DNA of 64,000 nt from assembly GCA_003214315.1 (NCBI GenBank), contig QCLU01000001.1:159978-223977 (forward strand), read 5' to 3'. Shown piece after piece: positions 38,933 through 50,174 of the stretch. Below the pieces are notes generated by a model, which did no database searches, had not been told where the DNA came from, and worked only from the letters and a program-made list of their open reading frames with translations. Source of the DNA: Prochlorococcus sp. AG-418-D13. Its GTDB lineage: Bacteria; Cyanobacteriota; Cyanobacteriia; PCC-6307; Cyanobiaceae. Positions within the stretch are counted from its first letter, which is position 1. Every line of letters begins with the position of its first letter. Both the position numbers and the translations under genes were made by a program.

Positions 38933-40723
38933 TTGAAAAAAAGTCCTGATAAAAAACTTATTTCATTAAAGAGAAGACAACCTTTAGTCTTACTTATTTT
39001 TTCTTCTATTTCATTTTTATTGATTCTATTTAGGTTAATTTTTTTACAACTTTTAAATTATGAATCTTTTAAGAAAATGTCAGATGAGAATAGGATTAGG
39101 CTTATTGCTTCACAGCCAATACGCGGAAGGATAATGGATAAAAATGGTTATGTTTTAGCAGATAGTAGAGTTAAATATTCTTTAATAATCAAGCCTCAAT
39201 CTATTAAAAAAAACAATTGGGAAAAACATAAATCAAGTATTTCTAAATTGTTAAATATTGATAGTAAAGTAATTCAACAAAAATATTCTGATGGCCTAAA
39301 AAATCAAAAACTTTCAGTAATTATTCTTGATGATTTAAATGTAGATCAATTAATAAAATTCAAGGAAAATGAAGGTAATTTAATTAGTTTTGAAATAGCT
39401 ACCAAATTAATTAGAAATTATCCTTATAAATCCCTTGCGGCTCATGTAATTGGTTATACTCAGCCAATTACTGAATCAGAATATAAATTCTTATCTAAGA
39501 GAGGTTATAAATTAAATGATTTAATTGGAAGAACAGGAATTGAATATGTTTACGAAGACTTTATAAGAGGTGAATGGGGTGGAGAAATAGTGGAAGTAAA
39601 TTCATTAGGGCAATTTCAAAGATCATTGGGTATGAGACCTCCAGTACAAGGTAATGATATTGAACTAACAATCGACCTTAATCTTCAATTAGTTGCTGAG
39701 GAAGTTCTTAAAGACAAAAAAGCTGGAGCGATAATAGTGATGGATCCAAGAGATGGTGCAATAAGAGCAATGACAAGTAAACCTACATTTGATTTAAATT
39801 TTTTCTCAAAGGATTTTAAACCTGAGAAAGAATATAATAAACTTTTTAATTCTCCTGAAAAACCTTTATTTAATAGAGCATTAAATGCCTACGATCCAGG
39901 AAGCGTTTGGAAAATTGTAACGGCATTAGCTGGCTTGGAAAGCGGAAAATTCCCGAGAGAAACCATGTTAGATACGAAACCATGTATAACTTATGGGAGC
40001 CAATGTTTTAGAGAGCATAATGATTTAGGCTTTGGGGTAATAGGTTATGAAGATGCTTTAAGAGTTTCTAGTAATACTTTTTTTTATCAAGTAGGTTATG
40101 GAGTAGGAGTTGATGAAATTCATAAGGTCTCACGAAAGCTTGGTTTTAATTCTTTATCTGGAATTGAAATTTCTGAACAAGAAAATATAGGATTAGTAGC
40201 TAGTAGTGAATGGGCTAAAGAAGGCAGAGGATGGGGGCAACCAGGAAAAACCCCTTGGGTTCCAGAAGATATTGCGAGTATGTCTATTGGACAATTTGTT
40301 GTACAAGTTACCCCTATTCAAATAGCTAGAGCATATGCAGCGATTGCAAATGGAGGTTATCTAGTTACTCCCTATTTAGTTAAAAAAGATGCAGAAAATC
40401 TTTCAGATAAAAAACTTATTAAACTCGATATTGATTCAAATAATATTCAGTTGATAAAAAGTGGTCTCAGGAAAGTAGTAGAGTCTGGCACAGGAGTATC
40501 AATTAATTATGGAGTTTCAAATTTACCTCCAGTTTCAGGCAAAACTGGAACTGCTGAAGATGGTGAAGGCGGATTAGATCACGCTTGGTTCGTTTGCTTT
40601 ACTCCCTCTGAAAAAAGCGAATTACTTGTAGTTGCTTTTGCACAAAATACTCCTGGTGGGGGATCTGTTCATGCACTGCCTATGGCTAGAGAAATTTTGA
40701 AAGTTTGGAATGAAAAAGAATGA
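38933..40723 (+). CDS. mrdA: Penicillin-binding protein 2-type transpeptidase
   Basis: Cross-links peptidoglycan for cell elongation. An N-terminal membrane helix (about residues 19-38) is followed by a dimerisation domain and the transpeptidase domain with SVWK (active Ser, in DPGSVWKIVTA), SSNTF and SGKTGTAED. Length 596. The start is TTG at 38933 (MKKSPDKK). It could instead be labelled FtsI-like, but the domain layout and length favour PBP2. Confidence 0.88.
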   Translation: MKKSPDKKLISLKRRQPLVLLIFSSISFLLILFRLIFLQLLNYESFKKMSDENRIRLIASQPIRGRIMDKNGYVLADSRVKYSLIIKPQSIKKNNWEKHKSSISKLLNIDSKVIQQKYSDGLKNQKLSVIILDDLNVDQLIKFKENEGNLISFEIATKLIRNYPYKSLAAHVIGYTQPITESEYKFLSKRGYKLNDLIGRTGIEYVYEDFIRGEWGGEIVEVNSLGQFQRSLGMRPPVQGNDIELTIDLNLQLVAEEVLKDKKAGAIIVMDPRDGAIRAMTSKPTFDLNFFSKDFKPEKEYNKLFNSPEKPLFNRALNAYDPGSVWKIVTALAGLESGKFPRETMLDTKPCITYGSQCFREHNDLGFGVIGYEDALRVSSNTFFYQVGYGVGVDEIHKVSRKLGFNSLSGIEISEQENIGLVASSEWAKEGRGWGQPGKTPWVPEDIASMSIGQFVVQVTPIQIARAYAAIANGGYLVTPYLVKKDAENLSDKKLIKLDIDSNNIQLIKSGLRKVVESGTGVSINYGVSNLPPVSGKTGTAEDGEGGLDHAWFVCFTPSEKSELLVVAFAQNTPGGGSVHALPMAREILKVWNEKE

Positions 40724-40745
40724 TACCTTATTAGGTTTGAAATGT

Positions 40746-41270
40746 TTATGTTTTTATTTTTTTCATTTGTAAAAGTCTTTGAATAATATCTTCAATAGTT
40801 TTTGTATCTATAGGTTTACTATATGAGGACAAAAGTTGTCTCCCTAATACTTGACTGCCTAAATGCACTAATTGAATGCGTAATGAGGTCAGAAGTTCTA
40901 ACCCTATGCCACCAGAAAATGTTGCAATTGCAATCGGTTGACCATTAAATAAATTCCTAAAGTCATCTCCCGAAATAGAAAGCCATGCTATGAAGTTGGA
41001 GAGAATGGGAGGTATAGATCCATTATATTCAGGCGCACAAATTACCCACCTTTCAATCTTGAAAAGCTTTTTTTTTAATTCTTTTATTTCATTTGGAATA
41101 TTTTCTTTGCTGTGAATTCTTGGATTAAATAATGGAATATCAAAAGTGGTAAGATCTAAAATTTCAGAACTTATTTTAAGTTCATTACTTTTTTCAAGAA
41201 ATTTTTCAGAAAGTTCTAGATTTTTACCACAACTAGCCGTAATTATTATTAGATCTTTTGTTTCAGTCAT
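40746..41270 (-). CDS. NADPH-dependent FMN reductase-like protein
   Basis: 174-residue flavodoxin-fold oxidoreductase. IITASCGKNLELSEKF at the N-terminus is the FMN phosphate loop region and APEYNGSIPPILSNFIAWLS (about residues 98-117) is the family signature. It lies 17 bp downstream of the Flv1-like gene in the same direction, so it may supply reduced flavin or be coexpressed with the flavodiiron pair. The partnership is inferred from position. Confidence 0.85.
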   Translation of the reverse strand: MTETKDLIIITASCGKNLELSEKFLEKSNELKISSEILDLTTFDIPLFNPRIHSKENIPNEIKELKKKLFKIERWVICAPEYNGSIPPILSNFIAWLSISGDDFRNLFNGQPIAIATFSGGIGLELLTSLRIQLVHLGSQVLGRQLLSSYSKPIDTKTIEDIIQRLLQMKKIKT

Positions 41271-41287
41271 AAATTAGATAAATAAAT

Positions 41288-43090
41288 TTAATAGTTAGCA
41301 CCTGTTTTGCGGTGATGAACTGCCGTTAGACTATCGGATTTTAGTATATTACCGTGTAGTACCTCCGCGTAAATTACCCAATGATCTCCACATTCCATTC
41401 TTTCTTTTACAGAAGCATCTAACCATGCGAGCGATTCAGGAATGATTATCTGTTCATTAGGAGTTAATTCAATATTTATTCCTTCAAATCTATCTTCTCC
41501 AGGCGCAAAGGGCTTTGTGAATCTTTTCAAAGGTTCTTTAAAATTTTTTTCACTAAGAATATTTAATGCGAATGAATCTCCTATTTGCAGAAGAGACTCT
41601 ACCGATCTATCTTTTGCTACTGCAATACTTAACCCGGGCGGAGAAAAACTTGCTTGACTAACCCAAGATGCAAGAATAGCTCCTTTAATATTATTCTCAT
41701 CTTTGCCTTTAGAGGCTGTCAGGACACAAAGAGAACCAATTACTCTTCCAAGAGCTTGTAGCTTTGGATCCGTTTTGCTTGTAATCATTCCAGTATCTGA
41801 TTTTCTGGGTTTTTTCTTTGCTTTTTTTATAATTTTTCTTCCAAAGTGAGTTCCTATTTCTTCTAACTCTTTAATCTTTGGTTTATTTGGACTGAATTTA
41901 ATCCTTATAGGGTCAAAACTAAACTTAAAACCACCGTCTTTTAATTTTGTTTCAAGTAAATCTATAGCTTCGCCGCTCCAGCCAAAACTGCCAAAAATTC
42001 CAACTGGCTTATCTCTATTACCCTCTGCTAACAGTGTTCCTAATGCACTAACTATTGGAGTTGGGGCGTGACCTCCCAATGTGGGTGAGCCTATTAAATA
42101 TCCATCAGCATTTTGGATAGATTTTACAAGTACATCATTAGGAGTAAATTCACAATTAATACTTTCAACTTCTACAGAAGTTCTATTTATCCCTTTAGCC
42201 AATGCATCACCTATTGAGGCTGTATTCCCATATGCACTTGCATATATCAGAGCGATTTTAGGATTATTTGTTGAGAGATTCTCTCCCCACCTAATATAGT
42301 CATTTAAAAAGCTTTTTAAGCTATATTCGATCGCGGGACCATGTAATGGTGCAATAGTTTTAATGTCATAATCTGCAATTTTTTCAGTTATTGATACTAC
42401 TTGATTAGACATTGGTGCCATCAAGCAATCATAAAAATGTTTCCTATCAATTTCTGTACTAACTCGATTTGTTTCAGACCAATATTTAGATGCAATGTGT
42501 GCAGAGAAAATTTTTTCACTAAGAAGTATTTCTTGATTACGTTCATAAATTATCAGGCCACCAGGCCAACGTGCTGTTGGAATAGGAATTAACTCTAGTG
42601 AAATGTTATCTAATTCTAAATTAAGTTCTTTTTTGATTATGTTTATTTCAGGTAATTGAATTTCAATAAAGTTTTCTAAGGTAGGATTTCTTTGATTCCA
42701 AAGTTCGCTAATAAGTTTATAACCTGGATTAGAGCAAGTAATAGTTGTGTTTTGAAATTGGGTACTTATATTTTTTATAGTTTCAATAATTTTGGGATTA
42801 ATATGACCAGAAATGAAGTTGATTTTATTTAATTCAAATTGATCGCAAAACATAGAAATTACTTTATTCAATGAATTTAAGTATTGTTTCTCAGGTGGAT
42901 GAATAATAAAAAGTTCCTCATGACTTCTAATGAAAAAAGTATTAAAAGATGTTCCTTTTTCAAGGTTAAATTCAAGTTCAAATCTTTCTTTATTTTGGTC
43001 TAAGAATCTTACACAAGAAAAATTTTCGGTAATTTCAAATTCTGATAAGTTTTGATTTTCTGCAAGTAAGCCTATATTAATAACTGACAT
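41288..43090 (-). CDS. Flavodiiron protein, Flv1-like (non-canonical iron site)
   Basis: 600-residue photosynthetic flavodiiron protein: beta-lactamase-like domain, flavodoxin domain (IYASAYGNTASIGDALAKGI, about residue 279) and C-terminal flavin reductase domain (SWVSQASFSPPGLSIAVAKDRS). The iron ligands are lost: HxNxK (His96-Asn98-Lys100) stands where the HxExDH site should be, Arg replaces a histidine in PTARWPGG, and the bridging Asp region reads LLSEKIFSA. This is the pattern of Flv1, which works as a heterodimer with Flv3 to reduce O2 with photosystem I electrons. It lies 16 bp downstream of the Flv3-like gene. Confidence 0.9.
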   Translation of the reverse strand: MSVINIGLLAENQNLSEFEITENFSCVRFLDQNKERFELEFNLEKGTSFNTFFIRSHEELFIIHPPEKQYLNSLNKVISMFCDQFELNKINFISGHINPKIIETIKNISTQFQNTTITCSNPGYKLISELWNQRNPTLENFIEIQLPEINIIKKELNLELDNISLELIPIPTARWPGGLIIYERNQEILLSEKIFSAHIASKYWSETNRVSTEIDRKHFYDCLMAPMSNQVVSITEKIADYDIKTIAPLHGPAIEYSLKSFLNDYIRWGENLSTNNPKIALIYASAYGNTASIGDALAKGINRTSVEVESINCEFTPNDVLVKSIQNADGYLIGSPTLGGHAPTPIVSALGTLLAEGNRDKPVGIFGSFGWSGEAIDLLETKLKDGGFKFSFDPIRIKFSPNKPKIKELEEIGTHFGRKIIKKAKKKPRKSDTGMITSKTDPKLQALGRVIGSLCVLTASKGKDENNIKGAILASWVSQASFSPPGLSIAVAKDRSVESLLQIGDSFALNILSEKNFKEPLKRFTKPFAPGEDRFEGINIELTPNEQIIIPESLAWLDASVKERMECGDHWVIYAEVLHGNILKSDSLTAVHHRKTGANY

Positions 43091-43106
43091 TTTAAAGACT
43101 TATTTT

Positions 43107-44882
43107 CTAATAGTGATTAGCAACTTTTCTGTGATGAACTGCTGTCTTGCATGATAAGTCAGAAACATTACCATTTTCAACAATTCCGTAAATTATCCAA
43201 TGGTCTGGAGTCTCCAATCTGGAATTAACTTTACAATCTAAAAAGGCGAGTGAATCTGAGAGAACTGGTCCTCCTTCAGCGATGTTGCTAATTACATCTA
43301 CATCTGCAAATCTATCAGCTCCAGGGGCAAATCTTTTTAAAAAATGTCTGAACATTTTTTGATAGTTATCTTCTCTCAAGATATTCACAACAAAACCTTT
43401 ACCAACTTGCATATATGATTCAATAGCTCTATCTTTTGCTACTGCAACTGTAATACCTGGTGGAGAAAAGCTTGCTTGACTAACCCAACTCGCGACCATT
43501 GCACTTTGTCTAAATGTCGAACCTTCTCCTTGGCTAGCTGTAACCACATATAATCCTCCACTTAATCTACCTAACGCTTTATCTAAATTTGAATCAAGGC
43601 TCTTCATAGAGGCAATATTCTTCTTTTTATTGATCAATTGACCCAAGTCTGTTCCAGCTTCTTCGAATTGTTGATAAACAATGGGATCTGGAATATTTTT
43701 AACTCTTAAAGGTGAGAAAGCTTCTTTTTGACCAAGTTCTCTTAATTTATTAGCTAAGGAATCTATTGGTTCATCATTTCCACCAAATGCATCATAGACA
43801 GCAGTAAATTGTTTTGGTTTTAGTGCTGCAAATAAAGTACCGAGAGATTCTTTTAATTCATTATCTGAGTTTACTGGCCATGTGGGAATGACTACTGCTT
43901 TTGATTCGGAAATTAAACTTGTTAATTCTTGCGGGTCAGAAGATCTTAAATCAATTAATTGAACCTGTGCATCTGCTTTACTTATTCCATGAGATATCGC
44001 TTGACTTAGTCGATCACAATAACCATAGTCGCTTATATAGCAGACTGAGACAAAATCATTACCTTTGCTTTTATTGCTACTCCATTCTAGATATTTTCCT
44101 TTCCAAAAATTGACCTGATTATGGAGCAAAGGCCCATGACCAACAGCTATTGTTTTTAATTCAGGTAGCTTATCTATTCTTTTAATTGCCTGCAGAACGC
44201 TTCTAGCGTTTGGACCCATAAGGCAATCATAATAAAAACGGAAATCATCGTAAATTTCTTTTTGATCAGTGTCAAAAAATTCGTCAGAACAATAATGGAG
44301 CCCAAATGCATCGCATGTATAGAGAACATGTGTGCTGTGATCATATGAAAATATGGTATCTGGCCAATGCAAATTTGGTGCACTTATAAATTCAATATTA
44401 TGGTCTAAACCACTATTAGGATTAGTTCCGAGATTTAAAAACTCTCCACTCTTAACCTCTAGACTCTTAAAGGGAATATGTATTTGGTCTTCAATAAATT
44501 TAAGTGCTAATTTTGATCCAACTACTGTGATATTTTGGTTTAATTCTAAAAGATTACCTATTAAACCAGAATGATCAGGTTCTGTATGGCTTGTAATTAG
44601 ATAATCAACTTCTTGTGGATTTACCTTTTTCAGTAATTCTTCAAACCATAATTCTTCAAACTTTGCGTGACTAGTATCAATAATTGCTATTTTTTCGCCT
44701 CTAATTATAAAACTATTGTACGTAGTTCCATTTCTTAAACCAAATTCAATATCAAATCTACTACGATCCCAATCCAAAGATCTTATGGCACAAGAATCAT
44801 CAGTGAAGTTTTGAGATTGGACTGTCAACTTGTTATTTTTTTGTACCAATTTAGAATTACTTGTCTGGGCAGAGATTATCAT
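43107..44882 (-). CDS. Flavodiiron protein, Flv3-like (canonical iron site)
   Basis: 591 residues with the same three domains as its neighbour. The iron ligands are complete: SHTEPDH (His99, Glu101, Asp103, His104), His172 in NLHWPD, Asp191 in YTCDAFG and His249 in AVGHGP. Flavodoxin domain starts about residue 280 (VCYISDYGYCDRL), flavin reductase domain about residue 430 (SWVSQASFSPPGITVAVAKDR). Flv3 is the partner of Flv1 in the Mehler-like reaction. First gene of a three-gene minus-strand group. Confidence 0.92.
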   Translation of the reverse strand: MIISAQTSNSKLVQKNNKLTVQSQNFTDDSCAIRSLDWDRSRFDIEFGLRNGTTYNSFIIRGEKIAIIDTSHAKFEELWFEELLKKVNPQEVDYLITSHTEPDHSGLIGNLLELNQNITVVGSKLALKFIEDQIHIPFKSLEVKSGEFLNLGTNPNSGLDHNIEFISAPNLHWPDTIFSYDHSTHVLYTCDAFGLHYCSDEFFDTDQKEIYDDFRFYYDCLMGPNARSVLQAIKRIDKLPELKTIAVGHGPLLHNQVNFWKGKYLEWSSNKSKGNDFVSVCYISDYGYCDRLSQAISHGISKADAQVQLIDLRSSDPQELTSLISESKAVVIPTWPVNSDNELKESLGTLFAALKPKQFTAVYDAFGGNDEPIDSLANKLRELGQKEAFSPLRVKNIPDPIVYQQFEEAGTDLGQLINKKKNIASMKSLDSNLDKALGRLSGGLYVVTASQGEGSTFRQSAMVASWVSQASFSPPGITVAVAKDRAIESYMQVGKGFVVNILREDNYQKMFRHFLKRFAPGADRFADVDVISNIAEGGPVLSDSLAFLDCKVNSRLETPDHWIIYGIVENGNVSDLSCKTAVHHRKVANHY

Positions 44883-44998
44883 AGAATAATTCGCTTTATA
44901 ATATAACTTTAGTTATATAGAATATAGATCCGCGTGATCATTTTTGCGAAATAACCGAAATTACGCTTTTCTTTAATTTTTATTCTTATTCTGGATAA

Positions 44999-47659
44999 AT
45001 GACATCTCAACTAATCAAAAAAATAGTTACTGGAGATGAGATAAGAAATGCTTTTTTAAAATTTTACAGTGAAAAATTACATAAAATCATTCCAAGTGCA
45101 TCTTTGATTCCAGATGATCCTACGGTTATGCTCACAATTGCTGGAATGCTACCTTTTAAGCCAGTTTTTTTAGGTTTACAAGAAAGACCCTCAAAAAGGG
45201 CTACATCTAGCCAAAAGTGCATCAGAACAAACGATATAGAAAACGTAGGAGTTACAGCTAGACACCACACTTTTTTTGAAATGCTTGGTAATTTCTCTTT
45301 TGGAGATTATTTTAAACGAGAGGCTATTCAGTGGGCTTGGGAATTAGTTACTAATATTTATCAACTTTCTGTTGAAAATATAATTGTGAGTGTTTTTCAC
45401 GAAGACGGAGAGTCTGCAAAAATTTGGAGAGATGAAATTGGTATTCATCCAGATAGGATAGTGAATCTAGGAGAGAAAGATAATTTTTGGTCATCTGGCA
45501 AAACAGGTCCATGTGGACCTTGTTCAGAACTTTATTATGATTTTCATCCTGAAAAAGGTCTACAGAATATTGATTTAGAAGATGGAGATCGTTTTATTGA
45601 ATTTTATAATCTTGTTTTTATGCAATATAATCGTGATCTTAATGGAAAATTGACAGATTTAAAATTTAAAAATATTGATACAGGAATGGGCCTTGAAAGG
45701 ATGGCTCAAATATTGCAAAAAAAGCAAAATAATTATGAGACAGATTTAATTTTTCCTATCATTCAAAAAATTTGTGAGATCGCAAATATTGATTATTTTT
45801 CTTCAGATGATAAAAACAAAATTTCTTTAAAAATTATTGGAGATCATACAAGAGCTATTATTCATTTAATTTCTGATGGAGTAGCAGCAAGTAATCTCGG
45901 CAGGGGATATATATTAAGAAGGCTTATTAGAAGAATGGTCAGACATGGGAGATTATTAGGCATAACAAATGAATTTTTACCTCATATTGCTACTGTCGGG
46001 ATAAATTTAATGCAAAATAATTATCCTGATTTAAAAAATAATAATGATTTAATTTTAAATGAGATAAAAATTGAAGAAGTAAGGTTTAGGGAAACTCTTG
46101 AAAGAGGAGAGAAATTGCTAGATGAGTTAATTTCTTCAGGACAGAAATTAATTTCTGGTTTTAAAGCTTTTGAACTTTATGATACTTATGGATTTCCTCT
46201 AGAACTTACTGTAGAAATTGCTGAAGAAAATAGTATCAGTGTAGATGTAAAGGGTTTTGAAGAAGAAATGAATGCACAAAAAGAGAGAGCTAAAGCTGCT
46301 TCAAGTAATATTGATTTGACATTAGAGGGATCTTTAGAGCGAGAAATAGATCTTTTTAACAAAACTGTTTTTAATGGTTATGATTCACTCCTTTCGGAAG
46401 CTGAAATAAAGGGTATATTCCTGGATTCAATATTAGTTAAGCAAGCAAGTGAAGGTCAGAAAGTTTTAATTGTTCTTGATCAGACAACTTTTTATGGAGA
46501 ATCTGGCGGGCAAGTTGGTGATATTGGAAAGATATTTTCAAAAGATGTAGAGGTCTTGGTTGATAATGTTATGCGAAAGAAAAATGTTTTTTTACATCAT
46601 GGAACGATCAAAAAAGGAATATTAACTATTGGACAAAAAGTTAAGACTAATGTCAGCTCTTCTAATAGAGCTAAGGCTGCTGCAAATCATACAGCTACTC
46701 ATTTATTACAATCTGCACTTAAATCAGTTGTCAATGAAAGTGTTGGACAAAAAGGTTCATTAGTAGCCTTTAATAAGTTACGATTTGACTTTAATTCCTC
46801 TAATCCTATTTCTAAAGATCAAATTTCTAAGATTGAGACTTTAGTTAACTCTTGGATTATAGAAAATCATGCCCTAGAAATAAAAAATATGTCTAAGAGT
46901 GAGGCTCTTGAAAAGGGTGCAGTCGCTATGTTTGGAGAAAAATATGATGATGAAGTGCGCGTTGTTAATGTACAAGGAGTTTCAATGGAACTTTGTGGTG
47001 GCACACATGTTAAAACTACATCCGAATTAGGTTCTTTCAAAATAATTAGTGAGGAAGGAATCTCAGCCGGAGTAAGAAGAATTGAAGCATTATCAGGTCA
47101 ATCAGCATTAGACTATTTCAGTGATAGAAATGCTTTAGTAAACCAACTAAGTGATTTGTTAAAAGCAAATCCTAATCAACTTTTTGAAAGGGTTAATAAT
47201 TTGCAAGCAGAGCTTATTAATAAGAATAAACAGATACAAAAAATGAAAGATGAAATTGCATATTTTAAATACTCTTCTATAAAATCATCCGCAGAAATAG
47301 TAAATTCTTTTTCAATTTTAGTAAATCAGATTGATGGCTTAGATGGGAATTCTCTGCAATCTGCAGCACTTAATTTAACTTCTCATTTGGGAAATAAAGC
47401 AATAGTGATTCTTGGTGGAATACCAAATCCAGAAAACAGAAAGTTGTTATTTGTAGTTTCTTTAGGTGATGATGCAGTAAAAAAAGGATTGCATGCAGGT
47501 AAATTAATTAATGAGATTGCAAGAATTTGTTCGGGAGGTGGAGGAGGAAAGCCTAACTTTGCTCAAGCAGGTGCTAAAGATATTGATAAGTTAAGTGATG
47601 CTCTAGATTATGCTAAAAATCATTTCCAAAAAACTTTAGATAGTCATTCTGATAAATAA
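44999..47659 (+). CDS. alaS: Alanyl-tRNA synthetase
   Basis: Charges tRNA-Ala. Class II catalytic core at the N-terminus ([31 protein letters not shown]), editing domain with HTATHLL and CGGTHV zinc ligands, and C-terminal DHHA1 domain ending [17 protein letters not shown]. Length 886 is normal. The same charged alanine system serves the tmRNA at 62 kb. Its 3' end overlaps the convergent speA by 16 bp. Confidence 0.97.
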   Translation: MTSQLIKKIVTGDEIRNAFLKFYSEKLHKIIPSASLIPDDPTVMLTIAGMLPFKPVFLGLQERPSKRATSSQKCIRTNDIENVGVTARHHTFFEMLGNFSFGDYFKREAIQWAWELVTNIYQLSVENIIVSVFHEDGESAKIWRDEIGIHPDRIVNLGEKDNFWSSGKTGPCGPCSELYYDFHPEKGLQNIDLEDGDRFIEFYNLVFMQYNRDLNGKLTDLKFKNIDTGMGLERMAQILQKKQNNYETDLIFPIIQKICEIANIDYFSSDDKNKISLKIIGDHTRAIIHLISDGVAASNLGRGYILRRLIRRMVRHGRLLGITNEFLPHIATVGINLMQNNYPDLKNNNDLILNEIKIEEVRFRETLERGEKLLDELISSGQKLISGFKAFELYDTYGFPLELTVEIAEENSISVDVKGFEEEMNAQKERAKAASSNIDLTLEGSLEREIDLFNKTVFNGYDSLLSEAEIKGIFLDSILVKQASEGQKVLIVLDQTTFYGESGGQVGDIGKIFSKDVEVLVDNVMRKKNVFLHHGTIKKGILTIGQKVKTNVSSSNRAKAAANHTATHLLQSALKSVVNESVGQKGSLVAFNKLRFDFNSSNPISKDQISKIETLVNSWIIENHALEIKNMSKSEALEKGAVAMFGEKYDDEVRVVNVQGVSMELCGGTHVKTTSELGSFKIISEEGISAGVRRIEALSGQSALDYFSDRNALVNQLSDLLKANPNQLFERVNNLQAELINKNKQIQKMKDEIAYFKYSSIKSSAEIVNSFSILVNQIDGLDGNSLQSAALNLTSHLGNKAIVILGGIPNPENRKLLFVVSLGDDAVKKGLHAGKLINEIARICSGGGGGKPNFAQAGAKDIDKLSDALDYAKNHFQKTLDSHSDK

Positions 47660-49590
47660 CTACTTTTTCTGAGACTAATTTCAATTTGATCCATTAATTT
47701 TCTTGCTTCTTCAATAGTTAATTTTTTTTGATCAATTGCTGATTCAGTATTAATCCTTATAGATTCAACCAAAGAAGCTGAACTGTAATCTAATAATTGT
47801 AAAATTTCAGATTTACTGTCCTCTTTAATAATATTTTTGACCTTATATGAATTATCTTGATTTATGTCTATATGAACAATGTTTGTACTGCCAAATAAAT
47901 TGTGCAAGTTTCCTAATGCTTCTTGATAGGCTCCAGTCATAAAAATTCCAATTAGATAATCTTTATCTTCCTCTGGCTTATGTAAATTTAGTAATGATTT
48001 AATTTTTCCATCATCAATAAAATTATTTAGTTTCCCATCTGAATCACAAGTTAAATCTGCAAAGTTGCCTTTGCAGAAAGGCTCCTCTAAGTGCCTATGT
48101 ATTGGTACTATTGGAAAAATCTGATTTATTGCCCAGCTATCGGGAATAGATTTAAAGATAGATAAATTTGCATAATAAGTTGACGCAAGAGTTTCTGTAA
48201 TTTCAGATAAATCAGGGTGATTGATTTCATCATTATTCAGGTTATTAGAAATTTCTTTTGCGCAAGCCCAAGTAAGTTCTTCGGCATAAGCTCTTTCTGC
48301 CAAACTTAAAAATCCTAATCTAAAAGCGACTAAGCAATCTTCTTTAAACTTTTTTGCATCATTCCATAGTTCAATTATTTGAGATAAATTTATTTTTTTA
48401 TTTTTAAGTTTTTTTAATTCGTAGAAAGTTTCAAGTAAATTTGAAATTATTAATTGTTGATTTTTTTTATCAAAAATTTGTAGTTTGGAACTGACATGAC
48501 TTGTTCCTAAGACATTAAAAATTAAAACTGAACAATGACTAATTATTGCTCTTCCACTTTCTGAGATTATGGTTGGATGCTTGATATTATTTAATTCACA
48601 TGAATCCTTAATAGTTGCAATTACATCGTTAGCATAATTTTGAAGAGAATAATTAGTAGAGGTGTTAGAGGAGGTTTTAGTTCCATCAAAATCTATTCCT
48701 AATCCTCCCCCAACGTCGATATATTTCATTGGGGCTCCTAGTTTGCATAGTTCAACATATATTTGACTCGCTTCTTGTAATGCGTCTTTGATCACAGCAA
48801 TATCACTTATTTGACTGCCTATATGAAAATGGAGCAATTTCATTTCGTTGATAAGGTTTGCTTCTTTTAGTTCTTTTATTGTCAACATAATTTCTGGGAT
48901 TGATAATCCAAATTTGGAATTATCTCCAATAGATTTACCCCACCTACCACTACTTTTACTTGATAATTTTGCTCTAATTCCTATCAATGGAGTCGCGTTA
49001 AGTTCTTGAACTGCTTGAATAATTCTTTTTACCTCATCTCGTTGTTCAATAACTATTATTGGATTTTTGCCGAGCTTTCTTGCCAAAGTAGCAATCTGAA
49101 TATATTTTTTATCTTTATATCCGTTGCATATTAATAATGAATTTTGGTTTTCAAGAAGTGCAAGGCCAATTAATAGTTCTGATTTACTTCCTACTTCTAA
49201 ACCAAAATTCCATTGCCTACCAAATTCTATTATCTTTTCTAGGACATTTTTCTGTTGATTACATTTGACAGGAAAAACGCCTTGATAAATGTTCTTATAT
49301 TTATAGGTTTTTATTGCTTTTAAAAAAGAGTCATGTAATGCATTTATTCGATCTTTCAAGATATCATTAAATCTTATGATTAATGGAGGATTTATTTCTC
49401 TACTCTTAAGTTCTTTGACAAGCTTAAAAAGATCAATCTTATTTTCAGATTTTATATCTTTAGTCACTGATATATTTCCTTTGGAATTTATAGAAAAATA
49501 TTTATCTCCCCATTTGTCTATGTTATAAGTCGAAATACTATCTTCAATAGTCCAAATATTCTTTAATTTTTTCGGCTCAAAATTGGTCAA
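47644..49590 (-). CDS. speA: Biosynthetic arginine decarboxylase
   Basis: Decarboxylates arginine to agmatine at the head of polyamine synthesis. Fold-III PLP enzyme of 648 residues with PLP lysine in [10 protein letters not shown] (about residue 104), [22 protein letters not shown] and a C-terminal [19 protein letters not shown]. Long SpeA proteins of this type are usual in cyanobacteria. Convergent with alaS (16-bp overlap) and divergent from ndk. Confidence 0.95.
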   Translation of the reverse strand: MTNFEPKKLKNIWTIEDSISTYNIDKWGDKYFSINSKGNISVTKDIKSENKIDLFKLVKELKSREINPPLIIRFNDILKDRINALHDSFLKAIKTYKYKNIYQGVFPVKCNQQKNVLEKIIEFGRQWNFGLEVGSKSELLIGLALLENQNSLLICNGYKDKKYIQIATLARKLGKNPIIVIEQRDEVKRIIQAVQELNATPLIGIRAKLSSKSSGRWGKSIGDNSKFGLSIPEIMLTIKELKEANLINEMKLLHFHIGSQISDIAVIKDALQEASQIYVELCKLGAPMKYIDVGGGLGIDFDGTKTSSNTSTNYSLQNYANDVIATIKDSCELNNIKHPTIISESGRAIISHCSVLIFNVLGTSHVSSKLQIFDKKNQQLIISNLLETFYELKKLKNKKINLSQIIELWNDAKKFKEDCLVAFRLGFLSLAERAYAEELTWACAKEISNNLNNDEINHPDLSEITETLASTYYANLSIFKSIPDSWAINQIFPIVPIHRHLEEPFCKGNFADLTCDSDGKLNNFIDDGKIKSLLNLHKPEEDKDYLIGIFMTGAYQEALGNLHNLFGSTNIVHIDINQDNSYKVKNIIKEDSKSEILQLLDYSSASLVESIRINTESAIDQKKLTIEEARKLMDQIEISLRKSSYLSE

Positions 49591-49712
49591 TTTATGTCTT
49601 AGTGATTAATAAATGTTTTTGAAAATAACTCAAAACAATATCTTTTATTTTAATGATTACTTGCCAAGTTACCACCCAAAAGTTGAATATACATAGAGTG
49701 ATTATTAACTAA

Positions 49713-50171
49713 ATGACCAAAGAGAGAACCTTTATTGCAATTAAACCAGATGGAGTTCAAAGAGGATATGTTTCTGAGATTATTGGCAGATTTGAAAAAA
49801 AAGGATTTAAATTGGTTGGATTAAAGCAATTAATTCCTTCAAAAGAACTTGCTCAAAATCATTATGGAGTACATAAAGAAAGACCCTTTTTTGGTGATTT
49901 AGTAGACTTTATTTCAAGTGGTCCTGTTGTAGCAATGGTGTGGGAAGGCGAAGGAGTTATTTTGAGTGCTAGAAAACTAATAGGTGCAACAAAACCTCTG
50001 GAAGCAGAGCCTGGAACAATTAGAGGTGATTTAGCTATTGATATTGGGAGGAATATTATTCATGGTTCTGATGGAGAAGATACAGCAAAATTTGAAATTG
50101 ATCTATGGTTTAACGAAGAGGAATTATGTGAGTGGAAAACTTCTGATTCGAAATGGCGATCTGAAAATTAA
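49713..50171 (+). CDS. ndk: Nucleoside diphosphate kinase
   Basis: Balances NTP and dNTP pools through a phosphohistidine. 152 residues; [15 protein letters not shown] opens it and the active histidine is in [20 protein letters not shown] (about residue 118). The gene ends 3 bp before the convergent thiO stop. Confidence 0.97.
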   Translation: MTKERTFIAIKPDGVQRGYVSEIIGRFEKKGFKLVGLKQLIPSKELAQNHYGVHKERPFFGDLVDFISSGPVVAMVWEGEGVILSARKLIGATKPLEAEPGTIRGDLAIDIGRNIIHGSDGEDTAKFEIDLWFNEEELCEWKTSDSKWRSEN

Positions 50172-50174
50172 AAT

